NCBI GenBank assembly: GCA_032191485.1
Contig: JAVDOI010000001.1
Location: forward strand, 30,241,948 to 30,305,947
Source of the DNA: Leptoclinus maculatus
Taxonomy: Eukaryota > Chordata > Actinopteri > Perciformes > Stichaeidae
Reading direction: 5' to 3'
DNA: 64,000 bases
In this document: piece after piece, positions 33,811-48,055 of the stretch
Layout of the letters: every line of letters starts with the position of its first letter
Position numbering within the stretch: position 1 is the stretch's first letter
The notes under the pieces: generated by a model
What the model was told of the DNA's origin: nothing
Database searches by the model: none
What the model saw: the letters and a program-made list of their open reading frames with translations, nothing else
Translations under genes and position numbers: made by a program

Positions 33811-36800
33811 ATGGCTGCTGTGCTCCCCGTCAGACCGCCCTGCGACAGCAACCCCGCTACTCCTGGAGCACAATCCATAAAGGTAACATTTATATTCCGC
33901 AAACAACAACACGAATAATAAGTAGCTCGGTTCACGGAGCTCTGCACGGTGTATTGCTCAGCTAACGGCTAGTTAGCCATCCAACGGCTACTTGCGTCCA
34001 TGACCGTCAACTGATGGCGACGTGCGCATCACCCATCACCCTTTTGTTTTCAAGTGTGTCCTGAGAGATATAGGGCTCGTTTGTTGTTTCTGTGTCGTGT
34101 TGACTAACATTTATTTATGTGATTCATGCCCACAGGAGACACACGCAGTCAAATTGTATTGATATGATCCGTTAACCTTTTCTGTGCCTTTGCCTCCCCT
34201 GTTACCACCTCTACATACACGCTCATGTATTTGTTTTGTTTGGTACTGCCGTAAATGTGTTGTTTGTGCTTAATAAATTGCTCTATGTGGGTAGCCAGAT
34301 ATATCCTCCATTCATCCATTCTGCTGTGAAAGGAGAACACTACAGACAAGACTCAAATCTCCAAAATTAAACACATTAATGTAAACTACTGTTGTTTTTG
34401 AAGTATTCAAATCTTTCTTGATGCTTTTGGAACAAAATACTTAAAGAAAAAACTAGTCTAAAATACACATTTTTAGGAATGATGCCATTTTCATTGATGG
34501 CTGAGAAGTGATGCTGAGGTCAAAATATGGCAAAATGTCTGATCATGCGCATCATTACTTAAGGTTCAACCTGTTATATACAGTCTGAGCTCAACATACA
34601 CAGTTTTTAATATATGGCTGACTATTGTGTTTGCATGTGGATTGATGAAGCTGTTTCAATAATGTCTCTGTGCTCTCAATCTTTACCGGCTTCCTAGAAT
34701 GTGCAACAACTTCGTGCAACTGTGACTAACGCCACCAACTGTACAGGTTATTGCTGTCAATTGGCTGGGTGCTAATTACTGAGGAATTAAGGCCTGTGCT
34801 TGTGTGGGCTGTAGAGTCAAAGGATACAGATGTTTAAGAAACAAACTATGAATTAGCATAATACAAAGTGCCCCCTAAAGAGCAGCAACATGAATACTCT
34901 AGTGAGAGATATCAGGGCTTAAAGAAATGTGATGCTCTTACTGTTTAATTCTTTGGTCTCAACCTATCACATACACATCCAGTTTGTAAATGCAGGCATG
35001 CTCTGTGGATTTTGCCAACATCACATACTATTATTGTTAAATATATAAGTCAATAATTGTGTTTTAATTTTTCCTCTGTAGGAGGATGTAACAGAAGAAG
35101 AGTCCAATGATGGCAGCCAGCCACCCAAAAGAAGGAGAATGGGTTCAGGAGACAGCTCTCGAAGCTGTGACACCTCCAGTCAAGACCTCTGGTAATAAAA
35201 ATCACAAGGTTTCATTGTTATCATATAATCATCATGTATAATGTATGTGTTAAAACCCAAAGACGTAACTGTAGCATTTCTCAGTCTCATGTGTTCCCCT
35301 ATTACATACATTATTTAAAAAATACAATTTCCTCATAGCATTTTGGTTTAATTTGCTGTCCTATCTGAGAACCTCTTGGTCTCTCTCAGCTTCCTATCGT
35401 CTTCTCAGTGCTCATAAAAAGACACCACCAAAGTTTTTAATCCTCCACCCCTGTTCTCGCTCAACCCGCCTTCCAGCCCGACATATTTCCCAGCAGAGAA
35501 CCTGACAGAGTACAAGTGGCCTCCAGACGACACAGGAGAGTATTACATGCTGCAGGAGCAGGTCAGCGAGTATCTGGGAGTCACGTCCTTCAAGAGAAAG
35601 TACCCTGGTAAGACCGAAGTAAACATCCGAAACAGTTTAAGTGGTACATTATCTCGTAAAATACGATTGACTCAAGACTATAAAACAATATTGCATAGTT
35701 GTTTGTCTGCTGTCATACTGCTGCTAATGTTCTGACCAGATGAAGAAGGAAGCTCTCCCTTGGCTAGTAATGGTGTTTCCTTGTCACTCTGTAGATATGG
35801 AGAGAAGAGACTTGTGTCACAAAGAGAAGCTTTACCTGCGTGAACAGAACGTCATCACTGAAACACAGTGTACTCTGGGTAGGAAACCACACCTAACACT
35901 CTCAGACCAGAGAGAAATGTTCTCTACACACAGTGCATTTAGAGTGCAAATAGTCCGGTACCTTGATGCAGTCCAAGTGTGTGTGTGTGTGTGTCAGTGT
36001 ATCTTTTGTTTCATTTTAGGTCTGACTGCTCTGCGGAGTGACGAGGTGATAGATCTGATGATCAAGGAGTATCCCATCAAACACTCTGAGTATTCAGTCA
36101 TACTGCAGGAGAGAGAGCGGCAGAGAATAGCTAAAGAGTACTCTGTAAGTATACAAGCTAAAAGAATAAAAGAAGGCTGATGATACATGTGTGAACACAT
36201 CTCTTACGGTCTTCGTCTGTTGTCTTTTGTAGCAAATGCAGCAGCAGAACCCTCAGAAGGTGGAGGCCAGCAAGGTTCCTGAGTACATCAAGAAGGCCGC
36301 TAAGAAAGCTGCAGAGTTCAATAGTAACTTCAACAGGGAGCGAATGGAGGAGAGGAGAGCTTACTTTGACCTACAGACACATGTAAGACCAACCTAGAAA
36401 ACATGATCATTTTGTGAACTGATATTATTCATTCAGAAAAGTTACTGTCAAGTGTTCATTGTTGAGGAATGAAAGGCTGTGGTTTGATGGGTTGTAGGTC
36501 TAAAAGATAAAGATGTTTAAGAAACACAAAGCCATATTTTGATGAAGATATCTGCTTATATCGGAAAGAGGGACAGCATGCCCGAACAACGAAAAACATT
36601 TTTTTGCGATGTAGTGATTGCTATGCCTGTGGAAATGTCCATTCAGAAAAGAGCGTTGTAAATTTCTGAATTGTTTTTTGTTTTACATGAATTGTGTTTT
36701 GTGTGTTTCCTCAGATTATCCAGGTGCCCCAGGGCAGGTTCAAGGTGCTGGCTCCAGAGCTGACGAAGACGGGGCCTTACCCCGTGGCTCTCATACCAGG

Positions 36801-36944
36801 ACAGTTCCAAGACTACTACAAAAGGTACAGTTCACACTTCGCTAAATGTTTTTTACTTACAATTTGCCTCTTTTTTTGTATTTAAGATAACAAACCCAAA
36901 CTACCTTTTTGTTCTAGGTGAAACTGGATAGTCTCTGGGCCTGT

Positions 36945-36982
<38 letters not shown>

Positions 36983-37747
36983 CTGTGCTGAATGTTTTGC
37001 CCTAATGCAACATTGTGTTGTGCATGACAGGTACTCTCCCAATGAGCTGCGATACTTGCCATTAAACACAGCTCTGTTTGAGCCTCCACTGGACCCAGAG
37101 CTCCCTGCGCTGGACTCCGAACCAGACTCGGATGACGCTGAGGAGGGCAAGGGTGACAAAAAGAACAAGAACTCATCTGTAAGACATTCGGCTGTGAACA
37201 ACTACTCTAGTAGCCCATATGAGTCAGATCACACGTCCATCTTGAATTACTGGTGCAGATGCTTAATTGTAGACGTCTGTTTTGCATGATTTACCCCTAC
37301 TAATCTTGACTTGGATGTCTACATGGAAATACATTATTGTTCATCACTCTTAAGCCCCCTTGTCCTTCACTCTTTCTCCTTCCTCTTCTGTTTGTCTACA
37401 GGACAGTTCTTCAGGCAACACGTCCGACGTGGAGAGCCAAGAGGGAGGAGGGAAACCGGGCCACAAGTCCAAAGCCAAAGACAGGACATCCACGCCGGGA
37501 AAAGACGTCAGCCAGCGCCATCCTGCCTCCCACAAAGTCACCCCAGGGTACAAGGTAGAGGACAAAAGCACCTGAACTCTTCTCCAACAACAGCAGCAGC
37601 ACTTTTCTACCCCCTCCTCCTCTTTCTACTACTACCACTCCCTTACTCCATTCATCCCGCCACCCCTCCCTACCTTTCTTCACTTTGTTCTCCAGCTTCT
37701 ACCGTTGGTCAGCTTGTCAGCTGGGACAACCTGGTCCACACACACAC

Positions 37748-37779
<32 letters not shown>

Positions 37780-40700
37780 GCCCGGTGGCTTTTTCCCCTC
37801 TTTGTACCAGACTGTGAGCAATAAGAACATTTTAAAGGATGTTTCTTTTTCCCTGCACTTTCACTTTTTTTGGTTTTTCAGCGAAGACTAATTTTAACTT
37901 TAAAAGTTTTTCATTTTGAATGTCTTCAATATACCTCTTGTCTGTCCTCGCTTGTCAAAAAAAAAGATACTTCCTAGACAAGGATGTTTTGGCTGCTAGT
38001 TTTCTTTTTTTAAAAAGAAAAGTCTGGTTACTCTAATATAGAAATTATAAACCACATTCAATGTGTGGTTGCTTTTAAGAAGTAGTTGATGTTAACACTA
38101 GAGAATTTAAACATTTTATCTTAAGTGTAGAATGCACTTAACCCTAATATTTTAAGTGTGTATTGGTATTATAATATGCTTTCTTTATACACCATGTGAT
38201 GTACTGTTTATCTGTTAATACGTATCAAACAGCTGTTTGACATGAGGTCTATTTCCTGTCCTTATAATGTCATCTTGGAGAGATGAGGACATGCTGACCT
38301 TGTTCACACTGTTGCTGAGCTGAGCTAAGCTAGAAGTGGTCTGTGTGAGGTCTGTCTGGGCTTTGAGTCTGCTGGACTACCCCCACATCAGCTTACCTTT
38401 CGTTATACCCAGTCATGGCACGTCGGTGGTACTCATTTTAAATAAATACATTGAATTTAATCTCAATGTTCAAAGGACTGTAGATGGGGAAATATTATTA
38501 TTTCAGTGTCCCACTTGTTCCCTACAGCCCACTGTGCTTGACACCTTGATATTTGATTCATTTGTGATTCATCTTTCTAATACTATATCATTGTTAATGA
38601 GAGTATGATGGTCCAGTTGAGTTCAGCTCAGCTTTGTGGTGTGGGCATGGTCCTTTTTATAGTGTCTGTTACCAGTTTACGTGTGTTTTAAGTTTGACTT
38701 GACTTTAAGTCAGCAGATCATTTTGCATATGCTTTTGAGCTTGCAGACATGGCATGGCATGTTGGTAGCCAGAATTCACTAGAATTAGTCAGTAAAATGA
38801 TGTCCCTGTACTGTTTCTGTGACGAGCACAATAGGACCTAGAGATGTAATAACCTTCAGGCATTTCTAATTTGAGGAAAATGCTGTATACAGAAGTCAAC
38901 TATGATCAATAATCTTGTAGCTCTGGTAAATCGGCCAAAGTACAAATGCCTGTAAAGTTGAAATGTACCAGTTTCTCCACAAAAGACACCACATGTGACC
39001 GCAAAACGTCGCTAGCCGATCAACGTTACCTCGCTCTGGTCTCCAGTATGTGCAGTGGGTAATAATGACCTCGTGATTAGTTGAGTGGTATTTCATAAGC
39101 AACTCATGAATTAAAAACTAATTCTGAACCACAAAGGAATTAGATCGACTAATTGCCTCTGCAGCAGTATTTTGTTCAGAATGTGTCGATGTGATACATG
39201 TTGCATGTTAACATGTTAAATGTATATTGCAACATTAACAGCATGTTAATGTTGTTCAGGTTAATGATTCTATGAAATGAATCCCTCTGAAAGCTGTGGC
39301 TCAGCAGCCTTTCTGTAGCTTATCCATAGAGGAGATAAGAATATTGTGTTCAATGTGTTACGCAGCTGCATAGAGTAATATCACATGACTTACGTTCTTT
39401 AACAGTGTTTCCCTTGATATCGCTCTTAGTCTTCCTGAGAATGTTTAGTGCTGGTTTGATTCTTAGAAAGAATATTTGTTAGTTAGTATGTCAGACATAT
39501 TGAATGATATTGATGAGGTCCATTGTTTTCACTACGAGTTGCAAGGTTGAGTAGACTTTCATTAGATAATGTGCATTTATGCTAAGACACAGCTAAGAGG
39601 TTAGCATTACCTCATCACTTATTTACATTACAGAAATCATAATAACAGTACAAACATGATGTTTAAACCATATGATCTGCTGATCTAGAACGCTCCCACT
39701 TAATTGTGTCTCAGTATGTATGCCTGTGTCTGAATTATACGTAATGTTTAGAGCTATATGGCTCCATAGAAACTATCTACCAGATCATATAAAAGCAAAC
39801 ACGCCTGAAAGTGAGTTCTCTGACAGTTTTTTTTTTTTTTTTTTTTTTTTTCTTCTTCTTTTATGTGCATAAAATGCAGCATTTCTTGTGTTTACCAAAT
39901 TCAGATAATTTAGAATAAAATGGGATTCAACATCATGAACTGCTCCTGTTCTATTTTCCTGTGTGGATGTTTCCACTGAAGACATGTTTTGACTGCAGGC
40001 ATCAAGCAGACTCAAAGGACTTAAAGACGTGTTGGCTGCACACTGCTTGTAATGGAAGCATTTCATGTGGCCACAAATACATTTTTACAGTTGTAAAGAG
40101 TCAACAGCAACAGGGGCAATCCTTTCACTAAAGATTTCAGTGATGCAGCGAGGCCAACGGTATGAACTGTTGAATTTTAAAGTAGAAATATTGATGAGAC
40201 TTTACATTTGCATAGTGAGCATGGATGGAAATCTACACGGCTCTACTTTTTTCTTATTTCCCTCTCCTGCTGCTGTCTGTCTATTAGTTTAGATCTCTGC
40301 TTTGTTTCTAGTCTTCAGTTTCCATCATTTCCAAACCATGTCCTCTATTGACCCATAGTCTTCTATCTGTGGCTGTTTAGTGTAACCTGCTAACTTCCTG
40401 CGAGGGGACATTTTAATGAAGGATGTCACTGTCTTCAGGCTTTCAAAGTAAATGGACTGTTAACTTCATGAGTAACTGGAAAGCAAAGTTCATTTCGTAG
40501 TACAGATTTGGTTGTTTTTGGTGACAATTCTTTGTCCTGCCGTAAAAGAAACGTACCTTAGCACAAAGCTATTTTTTGCTCTTAAAGACCAGACTGTTGC
40601 AGTCCAAATATTAAATCTTGCTCAATCTTTCATGTTTTAATGTGGCTTCCTAAAGAGGAATCAATGTTTTAAACGTGTTACATGTTTCTTGTTCATCTCT

Positions 40701-42838
40701 GTGACATCCTGATTTAAATGTCCCCACGTTTCCTTATCTTTCTGCTCTGTTAAACTGACAACTCTGTTGCATAGAAAGCAACTGCAAGATCTTTTAATTC
40801 AATCTGCTACCAAGTAAGCCATCACTTGACTACAGTGACAATAAACCTGCTGTAGATTACAGATGCCACATGCATGCAAGAGGGTCTGTTAGACACCAAA
40901 CACCGTTCTTGTATTTGTACCTTGAGATGTACTTTAATGGCCTGGTACTTGACCTTTTTTACAGTTTATTGTGAAGATTTCTGTAGGGCCAGTAACCTAA
41001 GGGTGTTCCTTGCCACAAAGACTAAATAAACAACAAAGAATTAGGTTGGTAACATTTAAAACAATCTAAGTCGGACAGCAGCTTTGATGCCATGTGATGC
41101 ATTTTGTGTATAAAGTAAAATTATTAGCATATAAGTCATGTAGCGTGCCCCCAAATTGTAGAAAATCCTCCGTTAGTCAAGATAAAAATGCTCCTTTTTG
41201 GGGGGGGTTTTCTCTCTCCATGCATTAAACATATGTTGAACTAATATGTTGTCCATGACTACAGGATACACGTGTTTTTTATAGCATTATTCTGCCCTTG
41301 CAGCCTAAGGTCATTCCCAATGCTATATGTGGCATTTGCCAGAAGGGCAAAGAGGCCAACAAGAGGGGCCGGCCAGAGGCTCTCATTCACTGCTCCCAAT
41401 GTGATAACAGCGGTAAGTTAACACCGTTCATCTTAAAGGACCGTTTCCTGTTTGTTTTCAGACACACTATCAGCTAAATGTGTTCACTTTTAACGCCGGG
41501 TGAATTCATTGAAAAGTGATTCTCCCCCAGATACAATGATTACTATAACATAAGCAGGTATCGTACATCTGTTATCCCTCTGACTCATTCGTTTAACCTC
41601 AGTGGTACATAACATTCAACGAGGATTGAAATGATTATCATTGACTAATGAGTCATTGCTATTTATTATCAGTAAAGGAAATGTTGAGTTTTCCATTGTA
41701 CCACCAGTCAACTTCATTTCATTGTGTATAAACAAGTTTTATTCTTTCAGGCAAGTGTTTAAACTGCCTGGTTTATACACGAGTGTGTTTACATTAAGAC
41801 AGTAAAATGTCTATATAATTAACTTTTCAAATGATTTAGACTGACTGAACATTGACAAAGACATAGTGGTTCATAGGAATGTCTGTAAAGTTCTTCATCT
41901 GCTGGGTCAAACATTCCCAAATGTACAGGCAGTTATGACAACATGGAGAAAAAGGCTATTCATGGCTATTAGTTTTGAGATAGTTCTGATCAATATCAAT
42001 GGGTATCTATAACTGTGTATATGTTTAAATGTTCCCCACAATCTTATGTTACAATTGATGTGAGTAGATTCTAGATGCTTTCTTTTTAATGTTGGTGTCT
42101 TACTACATGTGTTTAAGTCCTCTGAACTAACAGGGCAGTGTATTCACATGTGTGTGGAAGCACTTGTTCACATGATGTCTGTTTTTGTGTCTTTTGTCTG
42201 ACTTGCTTCTTTACGTATGTCTGTGCGCATACGTTGTGTATTAATTTGTGTCTGTGTGTGTGCCTCCGTGTCCGCACACTTTAGGCCACCCGTCCTGCTT
42301 GGACATGAGCAAGGAGCTGGTGGGTGTGATCCACACCTACCGATGGCAGTGTATGGAGTGTAAGACGTGCATCGTGTGTCAGCAGCCCCACCATGAGGAC
42401 GAGATGATGTTCTGTGACAAATGTGACCGAGGGTACCACACGTTCTGCGTGGGCATGGACTCCATCCCTACTGGTGAGTGGACGGGCACAAACACACAAG
42501 CATACAGTAAATCTGTGATGTGGGCAGACCGATACACAACCACTTCAACTACAGTCTTGATTGTCATTTCACTCGGTGACTGGACAACAAACACTACAAG
42601 AGAAAAGCAGACTTGTACACACTAAACATCAATGACATCATTCACTGAGTTTATCTGTTTTTGTTTTTGTTATTTAATGTGGGTTTGTATTTTTGTTTGT
42701 CTCTTGTATCTTGATAAATGAATTATCTCTGTCTCCTCAGGCCTTTGGGTGTGTGAGGTTTGCGACAAAGATTTCACCACACCCAAGAAGAAGGGAGGAG
42801 CGAAAACGCCCAAGAAGTCCAAGTCGGCTCAGAAATGA
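33811..42838 (+). CDS. phf10: phf10, BAF45a subunit of the PBAF/BAF chromatin remodeller
   Basis: Twelve coding exons: 33811-33882, 35082-35191, 35477-35607, 35795-35878, 36020-36144, 36233-36382, 36715-36824, 37031-37178, 37402-37554, 41304-41412, 42285-42473 and 42741-42838. They total 1479 nt, 492 residues (human 498). The N-terminal half carries the conserved SAY region ([46 protein letters not shown]). An acidic/Ser-rich linker follows, then two C-terminal PHD fingers from about Cys370, with [35 protein letters not shown] and WVCEVC. The tail is Lys-rich. PHF10 is a histone-binding accessory subunit of PBAF that promotes progenitor proliferation. The third exon adds CPTY where human reads CF, a minor border difference. 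A 3.7-kb intron separates the linker from the PHD exons. Confidence 0.94.
36948..36981. repeat. (AT)n microsatellite in phf10 intron
   Basis: A pure AT dinucleotide run of about 34 bp, 50 bp before the exon starting at 37031. Confidence 0.93.
37555..41303 (+). other. large phf10 intron with possible alternative 3' end
   Basis: If not spliced, the frame of the preceding exon runs on for six codons (V-E-D-K-S-T) and stops at 37575. This would give a protein lacking both PHD fingers. The intron holds CA and TA runs at 37738-37780, several AATAAA-like motifs (for example near 38442) and a T-run at about 39829-39850. No other gene is supported inside it. Confidence 0.45.
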
Positions 42839-44000
42839 TCGACAGTGTCATTAACCACAATACCGTGACCAAACTCTACACACGTGCACATTATGGCATT
42901 TGTTCATTTGCAGAAGCTATACATTTTAAATGACAACAGATCACTGTGACTCAAAAATAAACAAAAGTGTATCCCTCCTACCCAATACCAACAATGCAAA
43001 CACAACATCTTAACCTGCTGTTAGTCTTTATTGATTGACAGGTCTGTAAATACACGGGTATTGATCTTTTCTCTGAGAGCTTTGGTGACATCAGTAAGGC
43101 CTATAATTTGAATCAGTTAAACACAGAATTTACTTGTCATCTCCAAATCAAATTTTGAATAATGTATGCGATACCTCAAATGTACTCAACATAATCCAGA
43201 TTAGGCATTAACCGTAGCATAGCAACTCTTGTTTTATAATGGTAGACATTGACATCATTCATAAATAATGTTAAGAGACAAACTTTAAGTCAAATCCATC
43301 CAAATGTGCTGCATCAAATCCTGTGATCTGCTAACCACTAACGGCATCCGTGCATTCCTACTTTATTAATCTGATTCATCTCGTAGTTTCTGTCTCAACA
43401 TTTCTGCTGTGGGAAATTAGTTTCAGTTAAACAAATGGTGCTTTTCATCCTGTACTACTGAAACAAACAAGAGCTCACTGAGTTACTTTCAAAACAACAT
43501 CTTTGTATGGTTTTGTATTTTTGGTACTTTAAATGAACATGTATTTAATGAGGCACACCAGTAAAGAGTAATCTTATTTAAACTACGTCTTAAATGATGA
43601 CATGGTGCTTGTGATTGTGTGTGATGAAATGTAATAGACACTGGCTGTCGTCGACCTCATGGCTGCAGCAGGTATTTATTTGTCAGTCTTGATTACTGAA
43701 AGGTTATGTCTCACTTAACATGTATAGATTTTGTTGTCAACCTTCGACTATTAATTATTATACAAAAATGTAACTACTCACAGTAATTACATTGAAATTC
43801 AACTTCCATCAGCTATGATTAGATAACTGATATTTTTGCAGTCAGCTTGAAATTGTTTGTTATTTTTTTTAAATATTATTTTGTATTGTCTCTCAGTAAG
43901 CAGTTTGTTTAAGACAAATTTGTTGGTAATGATGTCATAGTCACTGAATTGTGTGTTTTTTTTGTTATTTTTTTAAATAAAAGCTACTAAAATACTCCTG
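42839..44000 (+). other. phf10 3'UTR
   Basis: Non-coding AT-rich sequence after the stop. AATAAA occurs at 42956-42961 (short form) and at 43976-43981 (long form). Confidence 0.5.
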
Positions 44001-44522
44001 GTCATCCCAAATGTATTGTGTACCATGTTAAATTGAATCCCAGTTTTGATACCAAAGATCACAACAATCTTTAGTGAAAAGGAATATAAATTACTTTAAT
44101 TTACTTTAAGTAATTTTTATTCTTACATTTTATTAATTTGACAAACCTTTAATACCTTTAATGGTCCTTGGAAATTGAAATTTTTAGAATTTTAAAACTG
44201 CAAATCTGGATTTTCCTTATGGTGCAAAATTGGTGCATATTGAAATGTATATTCCATTTTTTTCATCAGACACAAAATGACCTATTTCTAAATAGTGAAT
44301 GTGAGACATTTAAAAAACAAAAATCTGCTCGAGATCAGATCTGGTCTCAGTCTCCCACCGTGAGGCCCTGCTGTACACCAAACGGCCTGTGGGGGCGCTC
44401 TCGCTCAGATCACATGTGAACACGCGGGTGTGATGACGGTAGAAGAAGAGGCTGCCATATTGCAGTGATACAGCGACTTTACTCGACTCAATCTTGAACA
44501 TCGTTGGCTTCCTGTAACAAAA
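44001..44522. promoter_or_regulatory. phf10-psmb1 intergenic DNA and psmb1 promoter
   Basis: AT-rich to about 44330, then GC-richer just upstream of the psmb1 start. No TATA box or coding exon is seen. Confidence 0.4.
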
Positions 44523-46673
44523 ATGCTTTCCTCTCATACAATGGCAGATCCTGGGAAGATGAGAGATTATCACTATACTGGTCCGGTGGAGCACCGGTTC
44601 TCTCCGTACTCCTTCAACGGAGGGTGAGTGGGGTGTTTAACCGTTGGCTGGTTAGCCTGCTAGCTAACGTTTAGTAGGCTGTGCTAACTAGCTAGCCGGC
44701 TTAGCAGACGATATAAAACTAAACAAAGATGAAGTTGTTGAAACGTACGCGAACAGAGCATACTGTCTTTGTTCAGAACATAAAGTATCCGCACTTTATA
44801 TAAAATGAAAGATAAACTGATGCTACAGTTTCAGTTTCGAAACAGTAGCTTAGCTTCCGTTAGCATGTGTCTGGTGAAACAGACGGAACATTTCCCTCTT
44901 GATGGTGTGGTTTATACGATGAATGAACTAGCCTGTGTCGTGTGCTTTGTTTTTTTCAGAACCGTACTAGCTGTTGCTGGGGAGGACTTCGCCATCGTAG
45001 CCTCAGACACCAGGCTGAGTGAAGGCTACTCAATCCACAGCCGAGACTCACCAAAATGCTACAAGCTGTAAGTGTGCACTGTCACCTCCTCCTGCACTGT
45101 CAACAAAAGCAAAGTCGAGAGTATAAAGACACCATGTCAACTTTTCTAACAATAACTGGGCCCTCTACCTACTACTTTCATAGTTCTTTGTACATTCCTT
45201 GAAAGCCAGTACCAGTTAAATATGGAGTGAAGTCACTGCAGCTCAACTCTTAATTCTCTTTTAAGATGGGGAGTGTAGTTTGTTCCTGCTTGCTGCTCAA
45301 TAACTTTCTGTAGTGCTTCTCAAGAAAGCATCATTTGGTGTCTCTTGAATGTACAACATGCTGCTCTGACTCTCGCATATTTTTGTGCTTCCCCTCACAG
45401 GACAGATACAACCGTCATTGGCTGCAGCGGGTTCCACGGTGACTGCTTGACTCTGACTAAAATCATTGATGCCAGACTAAAGGTGGGCTGGGGGAGCAGG
45501 GTTTTTGGTTTCAGTCGCATCTTCAAAGTGATCTGATTCTGCTGACTCTGCTAACTGTCCTGCTGCTGCTCGAAAACCAGGGGCGTCTGTTGATTCTTGT
45601 GGTATCCAAGACAGTCGACATGAGGCTGATAGTCTAATGTCTTGCTGTCTTTAATGAAGACGGTTGTTTTTTTTTATTCTAAAAATATTCCAACAAGAAA
45701 AATCTCTAGTTGTTTCCATTGTCTCCACAGTTAATTAACAGTAAGGACGCCATCCTGTTTACCTCTCAAAGTTTCACTGTATTCCGTTCTGCTGCCGTAC
45801 AAGACCCACAAAGGATGTCACAGGTTACTTAGTTGTTACTAACACCTGAACCAATGTTCCTGTCCTTTTCTCAGATGTACAAACACTCAAATAATAAGAT
45901 GATGACCAGCGGCGCCATTGCAGCCATGCTGTCTACCATCCTGTACGGCAGGAGGTTTTTCCCCTACTACGTCTACAACATCATCGGAGGACTGGATGAG
46001 CATGGTAGGTGTAGCAATGCTGCACACATTAAGAGGAGTAAATGTAATGAGTAACGGTATCACTTTTGTATGCATATACTTCTAGACATTTAAAAAAAAA
46101 AAAGCGTATTTAGGCTGTAGGTAAAAAATAGCGTGTTGCCTATATTGTGCTTCATTGCATCACACAGTGAGTGTGTTTTTGTTGCGTCTACGATGGAAAT
46201 TGTATAAAGCTCTATGTTTTTGTAATGACTGTTTTTATGTGCAATACTCGTACTAATAGGCAAGGGAGCGGTGTACAGTTTCGACCCAGTGGGCTCCTAC
46301 CAGAGAGACACCTACAAGGCCGGAGGATCAGCAAGTGCCATGCTCCAGCCTCTACTGGACAACCAGGTAAATACCACACTACATGTTGACCTGTTGTTGC
46401 AGACAATATAGTGTGCCAGTTGAGTTTGCTTTCTTTGGACAAGGTACATTCATGTCTTGGCTCTCTTTCCAACACGTCCTTCTACAGATTGGTTTCAAGA
46501 ACATGGAGGGTGTGCAGCACGTTCCCCTGACTCAGGACAAAGCCGTTCAGCTGGTCAAAGATGTCTTCATCTCGGCCGCAGAGAGAGACGTCTACACCGG
46601 AGACGCTCTTCGGGTCTGCATCATCACTAAGGAGGGCATCAGTGAGCAGACTGTACCACTGAGGAAGGACTGA
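44523..46673 (+). CDS. psmb1: psmb1, 20S proteasome subunit beta-6 (PSMB1)
   Basis: Six coding exons: 44523-44623, 44960-45067, 45401-45482, 45875-46004, 46260-46366 and 46488-46673. They total 714 nt, 237 residues. The protein starts MLSSHTMADPG, similar in length to the human leader, followed by RFSPYSFNGGTVLAVAGEDF, IVASDTRLSEGYSIHSRDS, VIGCSGFHGDCLTLTKII and GAVYSFDPVGSYQRD. It ends VPLRKD. It is a structural, non-catalytic beta subunit, consistent with no Thr nucleophile after the GG pair acting as in beta1, beta2 or beta5. A second in-frame ATG (codon 7) could also start translation. Neighbours match the human PHF10/PSMB1/TBP/PDCD2 group. An AATAAA lies at 47078-47083. Confidence 0.95.
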
Positions 46674-48047
46674 AGAAGGAAATGTTCCCCTTTCTCTGCG
46701 TTTCTCTTTGGTCTGTTCTTTCCACATTCACCTGTTGGTTTTTGCCCCTTAACAACAAGTTTCTTAAAATAGGAGTTTTGATCTAGAATTTGCTTCTAGA
46801 GGTTTATTCTAGGAAGCGGATTTTCCATTTTTTATATCTACTCACAATTTACATCAATTGAAATCCATACGTTTCTCCTGCTTTCCACAGTCATCGCTCT
46901 CAGTTTCTGCTATTATTACATCCTTGTGGTTGTGGTCTAGAAACCTGATTCTAGATGAGCACTCCTGTTCTTAACAAGCAAACGACTCTTCACTCAATCT
47001 GCCTAGACTCTTCCTCTATTTGGATTTTTCATTATGTTTTGGAAGGATACATACTCTGCTGTTCTTTTTACATTCTTAATAAATGTAAAGAATTTAAAAT
47101 GTTGTGGTCTTGTTCATTGCATGTCCTTCACACATGGATACTCCATCTTGGGTAGCTTATGCTACTCACACTGTTGCCCTAAAATATGTGACATTGAAGT
47201 TTTAAAGTATTACTACTACCTCTTGAAAGAGAATCTTTGCTCAGGATATTGTTTCCTGAGTTAGTTTCTATGCACCATGAACATCCCAGCAACACCACAC
47301 TGACCTGCTCTATCATATATGTTAAACTTCAACAAACATGCATCAGGTGGACAGTTTTATTTGACTGTTGTGAATGATAGGCTAGAGTTGATAAAGTAAG
47401 TGGCCCTGGTCTATTTTTCCTTTGCATTATTTCTACACTTTAACCACATGTGAGATAGTGCAAAGTTACTTTAATTACTTAACCATTTCCAGCCAATGTA
47501 ATAAAAAAGATTCATGATGTTATCCCATGGCTGCTTCTGAGGTTTAATTACTACCAATCTCATTCTATGGTTGTGAACCCAAACTGCAGCAGGGAAGTTA
47601 CGGCAGGACGTGGAAACCTCAGAATATCTTCTCTTCTGCGGTGTTTCAGCCAAATTAAACCTGGTCAGAGATGAGAGTTTTTAGTGAAATTATGGCATTC
47701 AACTTTCTTTACCCAGTACTAGTTTGTCTTTATTGGTTTCATAGTTTTTGTTATCAATTTTGAGGACTCTTTTACACCTTGTTCTAGTCCTTAGGAAGAA
47801 AGAGACAAACTGAATTGTTCTCTGGTCATCTTGTGAGCTGAAGTACAAGGTGATTTAAATGAACAATAAACCACCTGTTTGCATACAACAGTCCCTGAAC
47901 TGGAATTGTGGACCATTGATCTACATTCATCCATTCCTGCACATCCCCAGATGTTCAGGTATCTTTAGTTACTACCACATATTACAGCAGGTTATCTCAC
48001 TAAACTTACCTGGTGTACAGTGTAGGTGAATTGAACATCTGCAGACA
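46674..48047. other. psmb1 3'UTR and intergenic DNA
   Basis: The poly(A) signal AATAAA is at 47078-47083. The remaining AT-rich sequence up to the hAT insertion has no supported gene. Confidence 0.45.
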
Positions 48048-48055
48048 CATCATTC

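Noticed and set aside
36177..36235. C/D snoRNA in a phf10 intron (a tgatga-like box is present)
   Set aside because: No matching D box or terminal stem at a suitable distance.
38336..40292. A nested gene in the large phf10 intron
   Set aside because: Short ORFs only, no splice-consistent exons and no family match.
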